A stretch of 36,787 nt of DNA from Gammaproteobacteria bacterium MFB021. Lineage in GTDB: Bacteria; Pseudomonadota; Gammaproteobacteria; Pseudomonadales; Halomonadaceae. The notes beneath the pieces are model-generated. The model searched no databases. It was given only the letters and a program-made list of their open reading frames with translations, and was not told where the DNA came from. The translations under genes were made by a program, and so were the position numbers. This document shows positions 25,476 through 34,057 of this stretch, one piece after another. Position 1 is the stretch's first letter, and each line of letters begins with the position of its first letter. The stretch covers positions 1-36,787 of the forward strand of contig JNVT01000065.1 in the NCBI GenBank assembly GCA_000737985.1, read 5' to 3'.

Positions 25476-25542
25476 GGTCTTGATATCTGTCGTCGTCGGT
25501 GTCGATACGCCCGTGTGTCTGGCGCCCAGGGTGATGGCGCTA

Positions 25543-26037
25543 TCAGCGTTCGGCGGTCGCCTCGACCAGCGCCTGCATTTCGCGGCTGAGCGGGGCGACC
25601 GCGGGGCAGTCGCCGACCCCGTGACGCGTGGCGATCCACTGCGGGTCGTCGTAGCCGAGCCAGGTCTGGCCGTCGCTGTCCTGCCAGATCAGCGCCTTCA
25701 TCGGCAGGTCGATGCCGGCGGTGGCGGCGCACTGCATCAGAGGCGTCGAGGTCTTGGGGTTGCCGAACACGATCACTTCGTTGGGCAGCATGGCCATGTC
25801 GCGGGACATTGCGCCCTGGCGATGGTCGATGCGCGCGAAGATGGTCATGCCGCTGGTGCGCACGTTGTCGGCGAAGCGGCCGGCCACCTGGTGCACGCTG
25901 CCCTCGACCGGGGTGGCGACCAAGCCCGGCACCGTCGCGGCTGCCTGCGTCTCCTGGGCGCTGGCGGCGGTGACGGTGGCAAGGCTCGCGAGCGCCAGGC
26001 TCGCGGCGGTGATCCAGCGTGACATCGGTCGTCTCAT
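25543..26037 (-). CDS. DUF302 family periplasmic protein
   Basis: A 164-residue protein with a signal peptide (MRRPMSRWITAASLALASLA, cleavage near ASAQ). The mature region shows the DUF302 core: a short strand-helix start (VHQVAGRFADNVRTSGMTIFARIDH), the conserved VIVFGNPKTSTPLMQCAATAG, and the LPMKALIWQDSDGQTWLGYDDP stretch. DUF302 proteins are small alpha/beta domains of unknown biochemical role, often linked to stress or membrane genes. GGAG lies 6 bases before the ATG at 26037. It is transcribed behind the antiporter gene on the same strand with a 124-base gap. No partner explains its role beside the Pao operon. Confidence 0.85.
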   Translation of the reverse strand: MRRPMSRWITAASLALASLATVTAASAQETQAAATVPGLVATPVEGSVHQVAGRFADNVRTSGMTIFARIDHRQGAMSRDMAMLPNEVIVFGNPKTSTPLMQCAATAGIDLPMKALIWQDSDGQTWLGYDDPQWIATRHGVGDCPAVAPLSREMQALVEATAER

Positions 26038-26161
26038 CCCTCTCTCCTGTCGGTATCGAACACTCTGCCTTCACGCGCGTGAACGACAGTTGGCCATGGT
26101 GGTAGTCGATCTGGGGCCGGCCGCCCAGGCGTGCAAGGCGGGTGCGGTCCCATGTCGCGGC

Positions 26162-27880
26162 TCAGTGAGCCGGCTGGCCCTGGTCGCTGGTCAGCGCGGC
26201 CTCGGCGAGGTCGACCTCGCGCACCAGCTTTCTGAGCACATTGTCGTTGATTCGGTGGCGCTGGCGAAGCTTGTAGTACTCACGGCGCTCGGCACGCAGC
26301 GCTTCCAGCCGCGTCTCGCGCTCCAGCTCACGGCTGGTGGCGAGCTGCGGGGTGGCGGTCTCGGTGGAGTGCAGCGCCATGCGCTCGCGATAGTACGCCA
26401 TCAGCTGTGAGCTGATGTCGTTGAAGGCGATGATCGTTTCGTCGTTGGTCTGGGCTCGCGCGAATTCTCCGGTACGGTCGTGGTGGAAGCGTTCGATACG
26501 GTAGATCGCCGCCTCGGCGCCGGCAATGCGCGCGCGGCGCTCCTCGTCGAACTCGCGGGTATCGCGGGGCAGCTTCAGATTGCGCAGCACCAGTGGCAGG
26601 CCGATGCTGCCGGTGATCAGGGTGAACAGGATCACCCCAGTGGCGAGGAAGATCAGCAGCTCACGGTTGGGGAAGGGGGTGCCGTTCTCCATCAGGTGCG
26701 GCAGCGACAGCGCTGCGGCCAGCGTGATGGTGCCGCGGATACCCGCCAGAGTCGCCGCCAGCATCAGGCGCAGGGACAGGCGGCCATTGCCGTCCGGCGT
26801 CGGCAGCCGCGGGCGGCCATGGATCAGGCCGCGCAGCCGGGTCAGCGCCAGCCCGACCTCGCTGGCCAGCCAGATCCACAGGAAGCGCGACAGCAGCAGC
26901 GCCAGCGAGATGATCGCCACGTAGCCGAGCAGACGCAGGAACTCGTAGTCGCCGATGTCGTGCAGCGAGTGGTCGAGGGCGCCATTGATGATCGCCGGCA
27001 GCTGGAAGCCGAGCAGCAGGAACACCAGGGCGTTGAGCACGAACTCCAGCATCTCCCACACGCTCTGGGTCTGCATGCGCGCATTCAGCTGGCCGACCCG
27101 CTTGAGGTCGGCGCGGTTCATCACCATGCCGGCGGCCACCGCGGAGAGAATGCCGGAGAGCCCCAGGTGCTCGGCGAGCAGATAGGCGGCGAACGGCAGC
27201 AGCAACACCAGCAGGATCACCTGGACCGTGGTCGCCTCGCCCAAGTGGCGCTCGATCAGGCGGGTGCGCAGCAGGTTGAAGCCCATGGCCAGCAGTGCCC
27301 CCACCACCAGCCCGCCCACCGCGATGATGAAGAAGCTGAAGGTGGCATCGACCAGCGAGAAGGTGCCGGTGAGCGCGGCGGCGACGGCGAACTTGAACGC
27401 CACCAGACCGGAGGCATCGTTCATCAGCGATTCGCCCTCGAGCACGCGCATCAGCCGTGGCGGCACCGGTAGCCGGCCGGAGATCGATGACACCGCCACT
27501 GCGTCGGTGGGCGAGAGGATCGCCGCAAGGGCGAAGCTCACCGCCAGCGGCAGCGCCGGGAACAGCAGATGGATGAAGTAGCCCACGCCGACCACGGTGA
27601 ACAGCACCAGCCCCAGCGCCAGCGCCAGGATGGGCCCGCGCAGGCTCATGAACTCACGCTGGGGGAAGCGTCTGGCATCGGCGAACAGCAAGGGGGCGAT
27701 GAACAGCAGCAGAAAGATTTCCGGCTCCAGCTCGACGTGCAGACCGGCCGCCGGCCAGGCCAGCAGGGCGCCCAGGATGATCTGCACCAGCGGCGTCGGC
27801 AGCGCCGGCACGAAGCGTGCGATGACACCGGTGGCCGAAGCCACCAGCAGCAGAATCAGGACCAGGATCAGCGTATTCAT
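26162..27880 (-). CDS. CPA1 family Na+/H+ antiporter
   Basis: A 572-residue protein with about 12 transmembrane helices in the first 420 residues and a cytoplasmic, charged helical tail. The ion-binding motif of the family is visible as ESLMNDASGLVAFKF, and SPTDAVAVSSI lies in the preceding helix. The ATG at 27880 gives a clean hydrophobic first helix (MNTLILVLILLLVASATGVI); longer in-frame starts add a basic non-membrane leader. It exchanges sodium or potassium for protons across the inner membrane, useful in a halophile. It is divergent from Pao operon 2 across a 358-base gap. The orthologue group (NhaP-, YjcE- or NhaG-like) cannot be settled by eye. Confidence 0.9.
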   Translation of the reverse strand: MNTLILVLILLLVASATGVIARFVPALPTPLVQIILGALLAWPAAGLHVELEPEIFLLLFIAPLLFADARRFPQREFMSLRGPILALALGLVLFTVVGVGYFIHLLFPALPLAVSFALAAILSPTDAVAVSSISGRLPVPPRLMRVLEGESLMNDASGLVAFKFAVAAALTGTFSLVDATFSFFIIAVGGLVVGALLAMGFNLLRTRLIERHLGEATTVQVILLVLLLPFAAYLLAEHLGLSGILSAVAAGMVMNRADLKRVGQLNARMQTQSVWEMLEFVLNALVFLLLGFQLPAIINGALDHSLHDIGDYEFLRLLGYVAIISLALLLSRFLWIWLASEVGLALTRLRGLIHGRPRLPTPDGNGRLSLRLMLAATLAGIRGTITLAAALSLPHLMENGTPFPNRELLIFLATGVILFTLITGSIGLPLVLRNLKLPRDTREFDEERRARIAGAEAAIYRIERFHHDRTGEFARAQTNDETIIAFNDISSQLMAYYRERMALHSTETATPQLATSRELERETRLEALRAERREYYKLRQRHRINDNVLRKLVREVDLAEAALTSDQGQPAH

Positions 27881-28238
27881 GGTGGTCGTGGATCTTCCTT
27901 GCCGGGTGGGTCGGGTGGCGCGAGCGGCCAAGCTTAACCGAAGTCGACGTGCGCGGAAGGCCGGCGGAGACATTTACGCTCATCTCCGGGCGGGGTGGCG
28001 CCCGGGTGTCTATGCTGATCAGTCGACACGGCGATGGCGTCCTGACAGCGCCCCGCCCTGCATGGATTCCCGTGATACCCATTGGTTCCCGATCGCAGCG
28101 CCCGGTGCCCGCCAGCGTGGCGGCGGTGCCGCCTGCCCCAGGCCATGGTGTTCACGCGAGTCGCCCCAGACCGCGGGGCGTGGCCGCGCGCAGTGACGCG
28201 CCCAGGGGCCGCGCCTCGATCACCGATGAGGAGCCGGC
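27881..28238. promoter_or_regulatory. Divergent region between antiporter gene and Pao operon 2
   Basis: 358 bases with no supported gene. A strong hairpin, CCGGGCG / CGCCCGG around GGGTGG (27986-28005), lies in the middle and may affect the Pao leader transcript. GAGGAG at 28228-28233 is the ribosome-binding site for the 2Fe-2S subunit. An in-frame TGA at 28227-28229 rules out a longer N-terminus for that protein. I cannot define a promoter. Confidence 0.4.
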
Positions 28239-28793
28239 ATGATGGACGATTCCGTGCATTCCCCGACCCGGCGCGGAACCCCCGCGCCGACCCTGAACGT
28301 CAACTTCACCCTCAACCAGCAGCCGATCTCGCTAGAGGTCGCCCCCAACGCGGTGCTGCTCGACGTACTGCGCGAGCAGCTTGGCCTCGGCGGTACCAAG
28401 AAGGGCTGCGACCACGGCCAGTGCGGTGCCTGCACCGTGCACGTCGACGGCCAGGCGATGAACGCCTGCCTGCGGCTGGCGGTCATGTGCGAAGGCCAGC
28501 ACGTCACCACGGTGGAGGGGTTGGCGCGGGAAGGCGAGCTGCACCCGGTGCAGCAGAGCTTCCTCGCCTGCGACGCCTTCCAGTGCGGCTACTGCACGCC
28601 GGGGCAGATGATGTCGGCGACGGCGCTGCTCAATGACGCGCGCATCGGCAGCGACGATGCCGCGGTGAAAGAGGCGATGAGCGGCAATATCTGCCGCTGC
28701 GGCGCCTACAAGAATATCCTGACGGCGATCCAGCAGGCGCGGGCGACCCTGGCCGACGACGCCACGCGCCGGGCAGGGGAGGGGACCCCATGA
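28239..28793 (+). CDS. Aldehyde oxidoreductase 2Fe-2S subunit without Tat signal
   Basis: A 184-residue paralogue of the subunit at 21464, with the same two [2Fe-2S] motifs (GCDHGQCGACTVHVDG, CGYCTPGQ and NICRCGAYKN). It lacks the 45-residue Tat leader: the protein starts MMDDSVHSPTRRGTPAP and goes straight into the ferredoxin domain (LNVNFTLNQQPISLEV). An in-frame stop lies four codons upstream of the start, so no leader can be added. The complex should therefore stay in the cytoplasm. The ATG overlaps the next gene by four bases, the same arrangement as operon 1. The gene is intact and shows no sign of decay. Confidence 0.9.
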   Translation: MMDDSVHSPTRRGTPAPTLNVNFTLNQQPISLEVAPNAVLLDVLREQLGLGGTKKGCDHGQCGACTVHVDGQAMNACLRLAVMCEGQHVTTVEGLAREGELHPVQQSFLACDAFQCGYCTPGQMMSATALLNDARIGSDDAAVKEAMSGNICRCGAYKNILTAIQQARATLADDATRRAGEGTP

Positions 28794-29824
28794 GAGCCTT
28801 CGACTTCTCCCGCGCCGAGAGCGTCGGCAGCGCGGCGCAGCACGGCAACGCCGAGACCGCCTTCGTCGCTGGCGGCACCACCCTGCTCGACCTGGTCAAG
28901 CTCGACGTCATGCGCCCGGCGGCAGTGGTCGATATCAATGCGCTGCCGCTGAAGACGGTCGAGCGGCTGGCGGATGGTCGGCTCAGGATCGGGGCGCTGG
29001 TGACCAACACCGATCTCGCCCATCACCCTGAGGTGAAGCGCGACTACCCGCTGCTCTCCCAGGCGCTGCTGGCGGGCGCCTCGACCCAGCTGCGCAATAT
29101 GGCGACCACCGCCGGCAACCTCATGCAGCGTACCCGCTGCCCCTACTTCCGCGATGTCGGCAGCGCCTGCAACAAGCGCCAGCCGGGCAGCGGCTGCGAT
29201 GCCCGCGACGGCATCAACCGCATGCACGCGCTGCTCGGCGGCAGTGCCGACTGTATCGCCGTGCACCCCTCGGACATGTGCGTGGCGCTGGCCGCCATCG
29301 GCGCCACCCTGACCCTCGAAGGGCCGGCGGGCGAGCGCGAAGTGGCGTTCGCCGATTTCCATCCGCTGCCCGGCGACACGCCGCATATCGAGCACGATCT
29401 CGCCGCAGACGAGCTGATCACCGCGCTGACCCTCGACGCGCCGCTGACCCTCGATGCGCCGCTGGCGAGGGCCGGGTCGCACTATCTCAAGCTGCGTGAC
29501 CGCGCCTCCTACGAGTTCGCGCTGGCCTCTGCTGCGGTGCAGCTCAACCTGGATGGCGAGCGCATCACCGAGGCGCGGCTCGCCCTTGGCGGCGTCGCCA
29601 CCAAACCGTGGCGAGCCAGCGAGGCCGAGGCGGCCCTGGTCGGCCGGCCGGCCGAGCTGGCGAGCTTCGAACGCGCCGCCGAGATCGCCCTGCGCGATGC
29701 CCGGCCACTCGCCCACAACGCCTTCAAGGTCGACCTGGCCAAGCAGGCGATCGTGCGCGCCCTGCGCGATGCCACCCGCGCCGCCCGCCAGGGCGGCACC
29801 GACACCCAGGAGAGCCAGGCATGA
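28790..29824 (+). CDS. Aldehyde oxidoreductase FAD subunit with [4Fe-4S] insert, paralogue 2
   Basis: A 344-residue paralogue of the subunit at 22150. It shares the start MRAFDFSRAES, the FVAGGTTLLDLVKLDVM motif, NMATTAGNLMQR, and the Cys-rich insert CPYFRDVGSACNKRQPGSGC that should hold a [4Fe-4S] cluster. It has a short internal duplication (TLDAPLTLDAPLARAG near residue 217-232) that the first copy lacks; a nearby repeat in the DNA (CTCGACGCGCCGCTGACC then CTCGATGCGCCGCTGG) explains it. It is coupled by overlaps to both neighbours, so the three subunits are made in step. Confidence 0.9.
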   Translation: MRAFDFSRAESVGSAAQHGNAETAFVAGGTTLLDLVKLDVMRPAAVVDINALPLKTVERLADGRLRIGALVTNTDLAHHPEVKRDYPLLSQALLAGASTQLRNMATTAGNLMQRTRCPYFRDVGSACNKRQPGSGCDARDGINRMHALLGGSADCIAVHPSDMCVALAAIGATLTLEGPAGEREVAFADFHPLPGDTPHIEHDLAADELITALTLDAPLTLDAPLARAGSHYLKLRDRASYEFALASAAVQLNLDGERITEARLALGGVATKPWRASEAEAALVGRPAELASFERAAEIALRDARPLAHNAFKVDLAKQAIVRALRDATRAARQGGTDTQESQA

Positions 29825-32076
29825 ACGATCTGACCCAGTCGACACTCGCCCAGCCCAAGGTCGTCGGCCAGCGCACGCCGCGTATCGACGGCGAGTTCAA
29901 GCTCACCGGTCGCGCCGGCTATACCGGCGAACTCAGCGTCGAAGGCATGCTCTACGGCTATCCGGTCGCGGCGAGCATCGCCCACGGCACCCTGGAGCGC
30001 CTCGAACTCGACGAGGCGCTGGCGATGCCCGGGGTGGTCGATATCTTCCACCACGCCAACTTTCCGCGCCTGCACCGCTCGCCCAACAGCATGGGGCACG
30101 GCGATCAGGTGAGCGAGGTGCGCTTGCCGTTCGAGGACGAGCGCATCTACTACCACGGCCAGTACGTCGCGCTGGTGGTGGCGGAGAGCTTCGCCCAGGC
30201 CCGTGCCGCCGCTCAGCGCGTGGTGGCCCGCTACCGCCAGGAGACCGGCGCGATCTCCAGCCTGCTCGATGGTGCCCACGACAGCCACACCGAAGGCGAG
30301 CTGCTGGAAGACTCAGGAACCACCCGCGGCGATCCGGAAGCCGCGTTCGCCGGCGCCGCGGTGCAGATCGATGCGGTCTATCACATCGCCGCCGAGAGCC
30401 ATCTGCAGATGGAAATGCACGCCACCCTGGCCGAGTGGCGCGATGACGGCAGCCGGCTGGTGGTGCACGAGTCGAGTCAGGGGGTGTTCTACCAGCGCAA
30501 CGCCATGGCCCGGATCTTCGATCTGGCGCAGGAGAACATCGAGGTCATCTCCCACTACATCGGCTCCGGCTTCGGCAACAAGCTGTTCATGTGGCCCCAC
30601 GCGGTGGCCGCTGCCGGGGCCGCACGCGAGCTCGGGCGACCGCTCAAGCTGGTGCTGCCGCGGGCCCAGGACATGACCGGTGGCGGCAATCGCCCCGCCT
30701 CGCGCCAGCGCCTGCGGTTGGGCGCGGATCGCGACGGCCGCCTGAACGCGGTGATTCATGACTCCACCACCGAAACCTCACTGGTGGATCGTTACGTCGA
30801 CGCCTGCGGCAGCGCCACGCCGAGCTTCTACGCCTGCGACAACCTGGCGGTCAGCCAGCGTATCCTGGCGCTCAACCACGGCACGCCCTGCCCGATGCGC
30901 GCGCCAGGCGAGGTCTCCGGCATCTTCGCTTTGGAGACCGCGATGGACGAGCTGGCGGTGGCGCTCGCGATGGACCCGGTCGAGCTGCGTCTGCGCAACT
31001 ACGCCCACGAGGACCCGGAGAGCGGCCTGCCGTGGTCGAGCAAGCAGCTCGACAAGTGCCTGCACAGCGCCGCCGAACGCTTCGGCTGGGCCCAGCGCGA
31101 CCCGGGCATCGGGGCGATGCGCGACGGTGACGAGATCATCGGCTACGGCATGGCCGCGTGCACCTGGTTCGCCGGGCGCCAGCCGTGTCAGGCGCGGGTC
31201 GAGCTGCGCGCCGATGGCACCCTATTCGCGGCCTGCGGCACCCAGGACATCGGCACCGGCACCTACACCATCGTGGCCCAGACGGTGGCCGAGCTGACCG
31301 GCGTCGCCGTGGCTGACATCGAGGTCAAGCTGGGCGAGACCAGCCTGCCGACAGGGCCGCTTTCCGGGGGCTCGATGGCCACCGCGACCACGTTGCCGGC
31401 GGTGGCGGCGGCGGTGCGCGATGCCTTGAGCGCGCTCAAGGAGGTGGCGACCGGCCACGGTGGGGTGTTCGCCGGGGTCGATGCCGACAGCCTGACGGTG
31501 GCCGAGGGCGCGCTGAGTGACGGCGAACGCAGCCACAGCTTCGCCGAGGTGCTCGAGGCCATGCGCCTGTCCAGCGTCAACGGCCAGGGCAGCAGCGCCC
31601 CGGGGGAGGAGAAGAAGCAGTACAGCTTCCGCTCCTTCGGTGCCCACTTTGTCGAGGTGCGCGTCGACCCGAGCATCTCGCGGGTGCGGGTGGCACGGGT
31701 GGTGTCGAGCATGGATATCGGCCGTGCGATCAATCCACCCACGGCGCGCAACCAGGTCGAAGGGGGCATCGTCATGGGGATCGGCATGGGGCTGTTCGAG
31801 AAGCTCGACTACGACCCGCGCGACGCCCGGCTGATCAACGCCAACGTGGCCGACTACATCGTGCCGGTACACGCCGACATCCCCGAGATCGACGTCGAAC
31901 TGCTCGACTACCCGGACTTCAAGTTCAACGAGTTCGGCGCCCGCGGGGTGGGCGAGATCGGTCTCACCGGCATTGCGCCGGCGATCTCCAATGCGCTCTA
32001 TCACGCCACCGGCAAGCGTTACCGCGACCTGCCGGTGACCATCGAGGCGCTGCTCGCCGATCACGCCTCGGGGTAG
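29821..32076 (+). CDS. Aldehyde oxidoreductase molybdenum subunit, paralogue 2
   Basis: A 751-residue large subunit. The ATG at 29821 overlaps the stop of the FAD-subunit gene. The sequence begins RTPRIDGEFKLTGRAGYTGE after a short leader and has Moco motifs YIGSGFGNKLFMWPHAV, QDIGTGTYTIVAQ and the catalytic E712 in ARGVGEIG. It is closely similar to the protein at 23159 along its whole length, so the two operons arose by duplication or by transfer of a close relative. Differences in the substrate-channel segments suggest different aldehyde preference, but the substrate is unknown. Its 3' end overlaps the convergent TetR gene by 16 bases. Confidence 0.92.
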   Translation: MNDLTQSTLAQPKVVGQRTPRIDGEFKLTGRAGYTGELSVEGMLYGYPVAASIAHGTLERLELDEALAMPGVVDIFHHANFPRLHRSPNSMGHGDQVSEVRLPFEDERIYYHGQYVALVVAESFAQARAAAQRVVARYRQETGAISSLLDGAHDSHTEGELLEDSGTTRGDPEAAFAGAAVQIDAVYHIAAESHLQMEMHATLAEWRDDGSRLVVHESSQGVFYQRNAMARIFDLAQENIEVISHYIGSGFGNKLFMWPHAVAAAGAARELGRPLKLVLPRAQDMTGGGNRPASRQRLRLGADRDGRLNAVIHDSTTETSLVDRYVDACGSATPSFYACDNLAVSQRILALNHGTPCPMRAPGEVSGIFALETAMDELAVALAMDPVELRLRNYAHEDPESGLPWSSKQLDKCLHSAAERFGWAQRDPGIGAMRDGDEIIGYGMAACTWFAGRQPCQARVELRADGTLFAACGTQDIGTGTYTIVAQTVAELTGVAVADIEVKLGETSLPTGPLSGGSMATATTLPAVAAAVRDALSALKEVATGHGGVFAGVDADSLTVAEGALSDGERSHSFAEVLEAMRLSSVNGQGSSAPGEEKKQYSFRSFGAHFVEVRVDPSISRVRVARVVSSMDIGRAINPPTARNQVEGGIVMGIGMGLFEKLDYDPRDARLINANVADYIVPVHADIPEIDVELLDYPDFKFNEFGARGVGEIGLTGIAPAISNALYHATGKRYRDLPVTIEALLADHASG

Positions 32077-32708
32077 CGCAACCCGCCGACGAAAAGGGAG
32101 ACGCAGCGCGCCACGCGCTGCTCGATCGCCGCCTGCGAAGGCGGCGCTTCCAGTTGCAGCAGCTGATTCAGATGCAGCTCGCCGAGCACCGAGCCGAGGA
32201 AGATGCCGGCGAGCTCGGCCGCATCGCCCTGGGGCAGGCGTCCGGCGTGCATCTGACGTGTGAGATAGGCGGCCAGCGCCTGACGCACGCGGCCCGGCCC
32301 GGCGGCGTAGAATAGCTCGCCGAGTTCGGGTTGACGCGGGCTCTCCGCCACCACTTCGCGGTAGATGCCCAGCGTCTCGCCATCGATGACCTTGATCAGC
32401 AGGGTGACGCCCAGACGCTGCAGCGCCTCCTCGACCGCGAGCCCGTCGACACCCTCGGCGGAGAGCGCTTCATAGAGGTGATGGGAGCGGCGCTCGATCA
32501 TCGCCTGGAACAGCCCCTCCTTGCTGCCGAAGTGGCGATAGAGGGTCGAGAGCGAGCCGCCCGCCTCGGCGACGATATCGTTGACGCTGACCTGACCGTA
32601 GCCGCGCTCGAGAAACAGCTTGTGGGCCGCGTCCATCAGTGCGTCGCGGCGCTTGAGACCGCGCTCGGTGGTGGGTGTCAGCGGGCGTGGGGCATCGGAT
32701 GACGGCAT
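32061..32708 (-). CDS. TetR family regulator
   Basis: A 215-residue repressor-type protein. The helix-turn-helix is VSVNDIVAEAGGSLSTLYRHFG (about 40-61), followed by KEGLFQAM. The C-terminal ligand domain is like that of the AcrR/RutR-type efflux regulators (YREVVAESPRQPELG). I chose the ATG at 32708; the frame stays open to 32813, but that longer start lies inside the likely operator. It is divergent from emrA, so it most likely represses the pump and itself. It could also respond to aldehydes handled by the neighbouring Pao enzyme, whose gene it overlaps at the 3' end; that is speculation. Confidence 0.88.
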   Translation of the reverse strand: MPSSDAPRPLTPTTERGLKRRDALMDAAHKLFLERGYGQVSVNDIVAEAGGSLSTLYRHFGSKEGLFQAMIERRSHHLYEALSAEGVDGLAVEEALQRLGVTLLIKVIDGETLGIYREVVAESPRQPELGELFYAAGPGRVRQALAAYLTRQMHAGRLPQGDAAELAGIFLGSVLGELHLNQLLQLEAPPSQAAIEQRVARCVSLFVGGLRYPEA

Positions 32709-32798
32709 GGCGCTGGCGGTGGCCTCGGTGGGATTGACGGAGGGTGCAACAAGTGGGTTGCCAGCCGTAACGCGATCACGGTGGCGTTTTACGAAAGA

Positions 32799-32815
32799 TA
32801 GTGTAGCATACACTA
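32799..32815. promoter_or_regulatory. Inverted repeat, probable TetR operator
   Basis: TAGTGTA-GCA-TACACTA is a perfect 7-3-7 inverted repeat in the TetR/emrA intergenic region, in an AT-rich patch within GC-rich DNA. Partly overlapping TGTAG/CTACA arms extend it. Position and symmetry fit a TetR-family binding site. Confidence 0.7.
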
Positions 32816-32955
32816 CACTTTGGGCTTTGCACGAACAGTCGGCGGTCGAGGTGGGGGCTTCACAGGCTCGGCGTCTTCACAAGGCTCGATCGCGCCCGTG
32901 TCTCCGGCAACCATCCGTGTCTCCTGCACCCAGTCAAAGGCATGAAGATCAACGC

Positions 32956-34044
32956 ATGAAGATCAAGAAAAAGCTCTATACGGCGGCGGCGGTCCTGGTG
33001 GCGGTGGTGGCCGCGCTGGTGTTCGCGTGGCACTGGTGGCACACCGGGCGCTTCTTCGTCGGCACCGACAACGCCTACGTACACACCGACAGCGTGGCGG
33101 TGCGCGCCGAACTCACGGCCAAGGTGGCGCGGGTGGCAGTGACCGACAACCAGCGCGTCGAGGCGGGCCAGCTACTGGTCCAGCTCGATGATCGCGACAC
33201 CCGCAGCCAGCTGGCCCAGGCCCAGGCCCAGCTCGCGGTCAACGCCGCCGGTGTGACTCAGGCCCAGCGCCAGATCGAACTCGACCGCGCCAGCATCGAC
33301 GAAGCCCAGGCGCAGGTGAGCGCGGCGGAATCCGACGTCGCCCAGGCGCGCCAGCATCTCGAACGCTCGCAGTCGCTGGCGTCGAAGAACTACGCCTCGC
33401 GTCAGCAGCTCGACGACGACCGCGCCTCGCTGCGCGTGGCCCAGGCCACGTTGGCCGCGCGCCGGGCCAGCGTCGAGTCGGCCAAGCGCCGGCTGAGCGC
33501 CGACCAGGCCGCGGTGGAGAGCGCCCAGGCCCAGCGCGATGCCGCCCAGGCCGATATCGACTACTACCAGAACCAGCTCGCCAAGACCCGCATCGTCGCC
33601 CCGCGCACCGGTGTGGTCGGCAACCGCACGGTGGAGGCCGGCGACCTGGCCCAGCCGTCGCTGACCCTGATGCAGCTGGTGCCGGTCTCCAGCGCTTACG
33701 TGGTGGCCAATTTCAAGGAGACCGATATCGAGCGCATGCGCGTGGGCCAGCCGGTCTCTCTGGAGGTCGATGCCTACCCGGATATCGCCTACACCGGCAA
33801 GGTCGACAGCGTGGCGCCGGCCACCGGCACCCAGTTCAGTCTGCTGCCGCAGGACAACGCCACCGGCAACTTCAACAAGATCGTGCAGCGGGTGCCGGTC
33901 AAGATCCGTATCACTGGCCCCAAGGATCAGCTGTGGCGGCTGCAGGCGGGGCTCTCGGTGGTGCCCTCGGTGGATACGCGTCAGGTCGACGGCCAGGCGA
34001 TCTACTTCGATCCGGGCCCCGCGCTCGACGACAGCACCCCGTGA
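32956..34044 (+). CDS. emrA: EmrA-like membrane fusion protein
   Basis: A 362-residue HlyD/EmrA-type adaptor that links an inner-membrane pump to the outer membrane. One N-terminal transmembrane helix (about 7-27, after KIKKK) is followed by a barrel-sandwich start (VGTDNAYVHTDSVAVRAELT), a long Ala/Gln-rich coiled coil (about 85-205, repeated AQAQ and AQRD patterns), and the second half of the lipoyl domain (ARTRIVAPRTGVVGNRTVEAG is in this part). The ATG at 32956 gives the normal N-terminus; the frame upstream is open but has no such sequence. The emrB gene follows after 13 bases. An outer-membrane channel gene is not present here. Confidence 0.9.
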   Translation: MKIKKKLYTAAAVLVAVVAALVFAWHWWHTGRFFVGTDNAYVHTDSVAVRAELTAKVARVAVTDNQRVEAGQLLVQLDDRDTRSQLAQAQAQLAVNAAGVTQAQRQIELDRASIDEAQAQVSAAESDVAQARQHLERSQSLASKNYASRQQLDDDRASLRVAQATLAARRASVESAKRRLSADQAAVESAQAQRDAAQADIDYYQNQLAKTRIVAPRTGVVGNRTVEAGDLAQPSLTLMQLVPVSSAYVVANFKETDIERMRVGQPVSLEVDAYPDIAYTGKVDSVAPATGTQFSLLPQDNATGNFNKIVQRVPVKIRITGPKDQLWRLQAGLSVVPSVDTRQVDGQAIYFDPGPALDDSTP

Positions 34045-34057
34045 GGAGTGACGCGGC

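Noticed and set aside
24257-26074. 605-codon minus-strand frame over paoC and the DUF302 gene
   Set aside because: It overlaps two well-supported genes in other frames, and its sequence looks like shadow translation.
32620-32955. N-terminal extension of EmrA across the TetR operator
   Set aside because: The normal EmrA N-terminus (KIKKK plus a transmembrane helix) begins at 32956, and the extension crosses the regulatory region.
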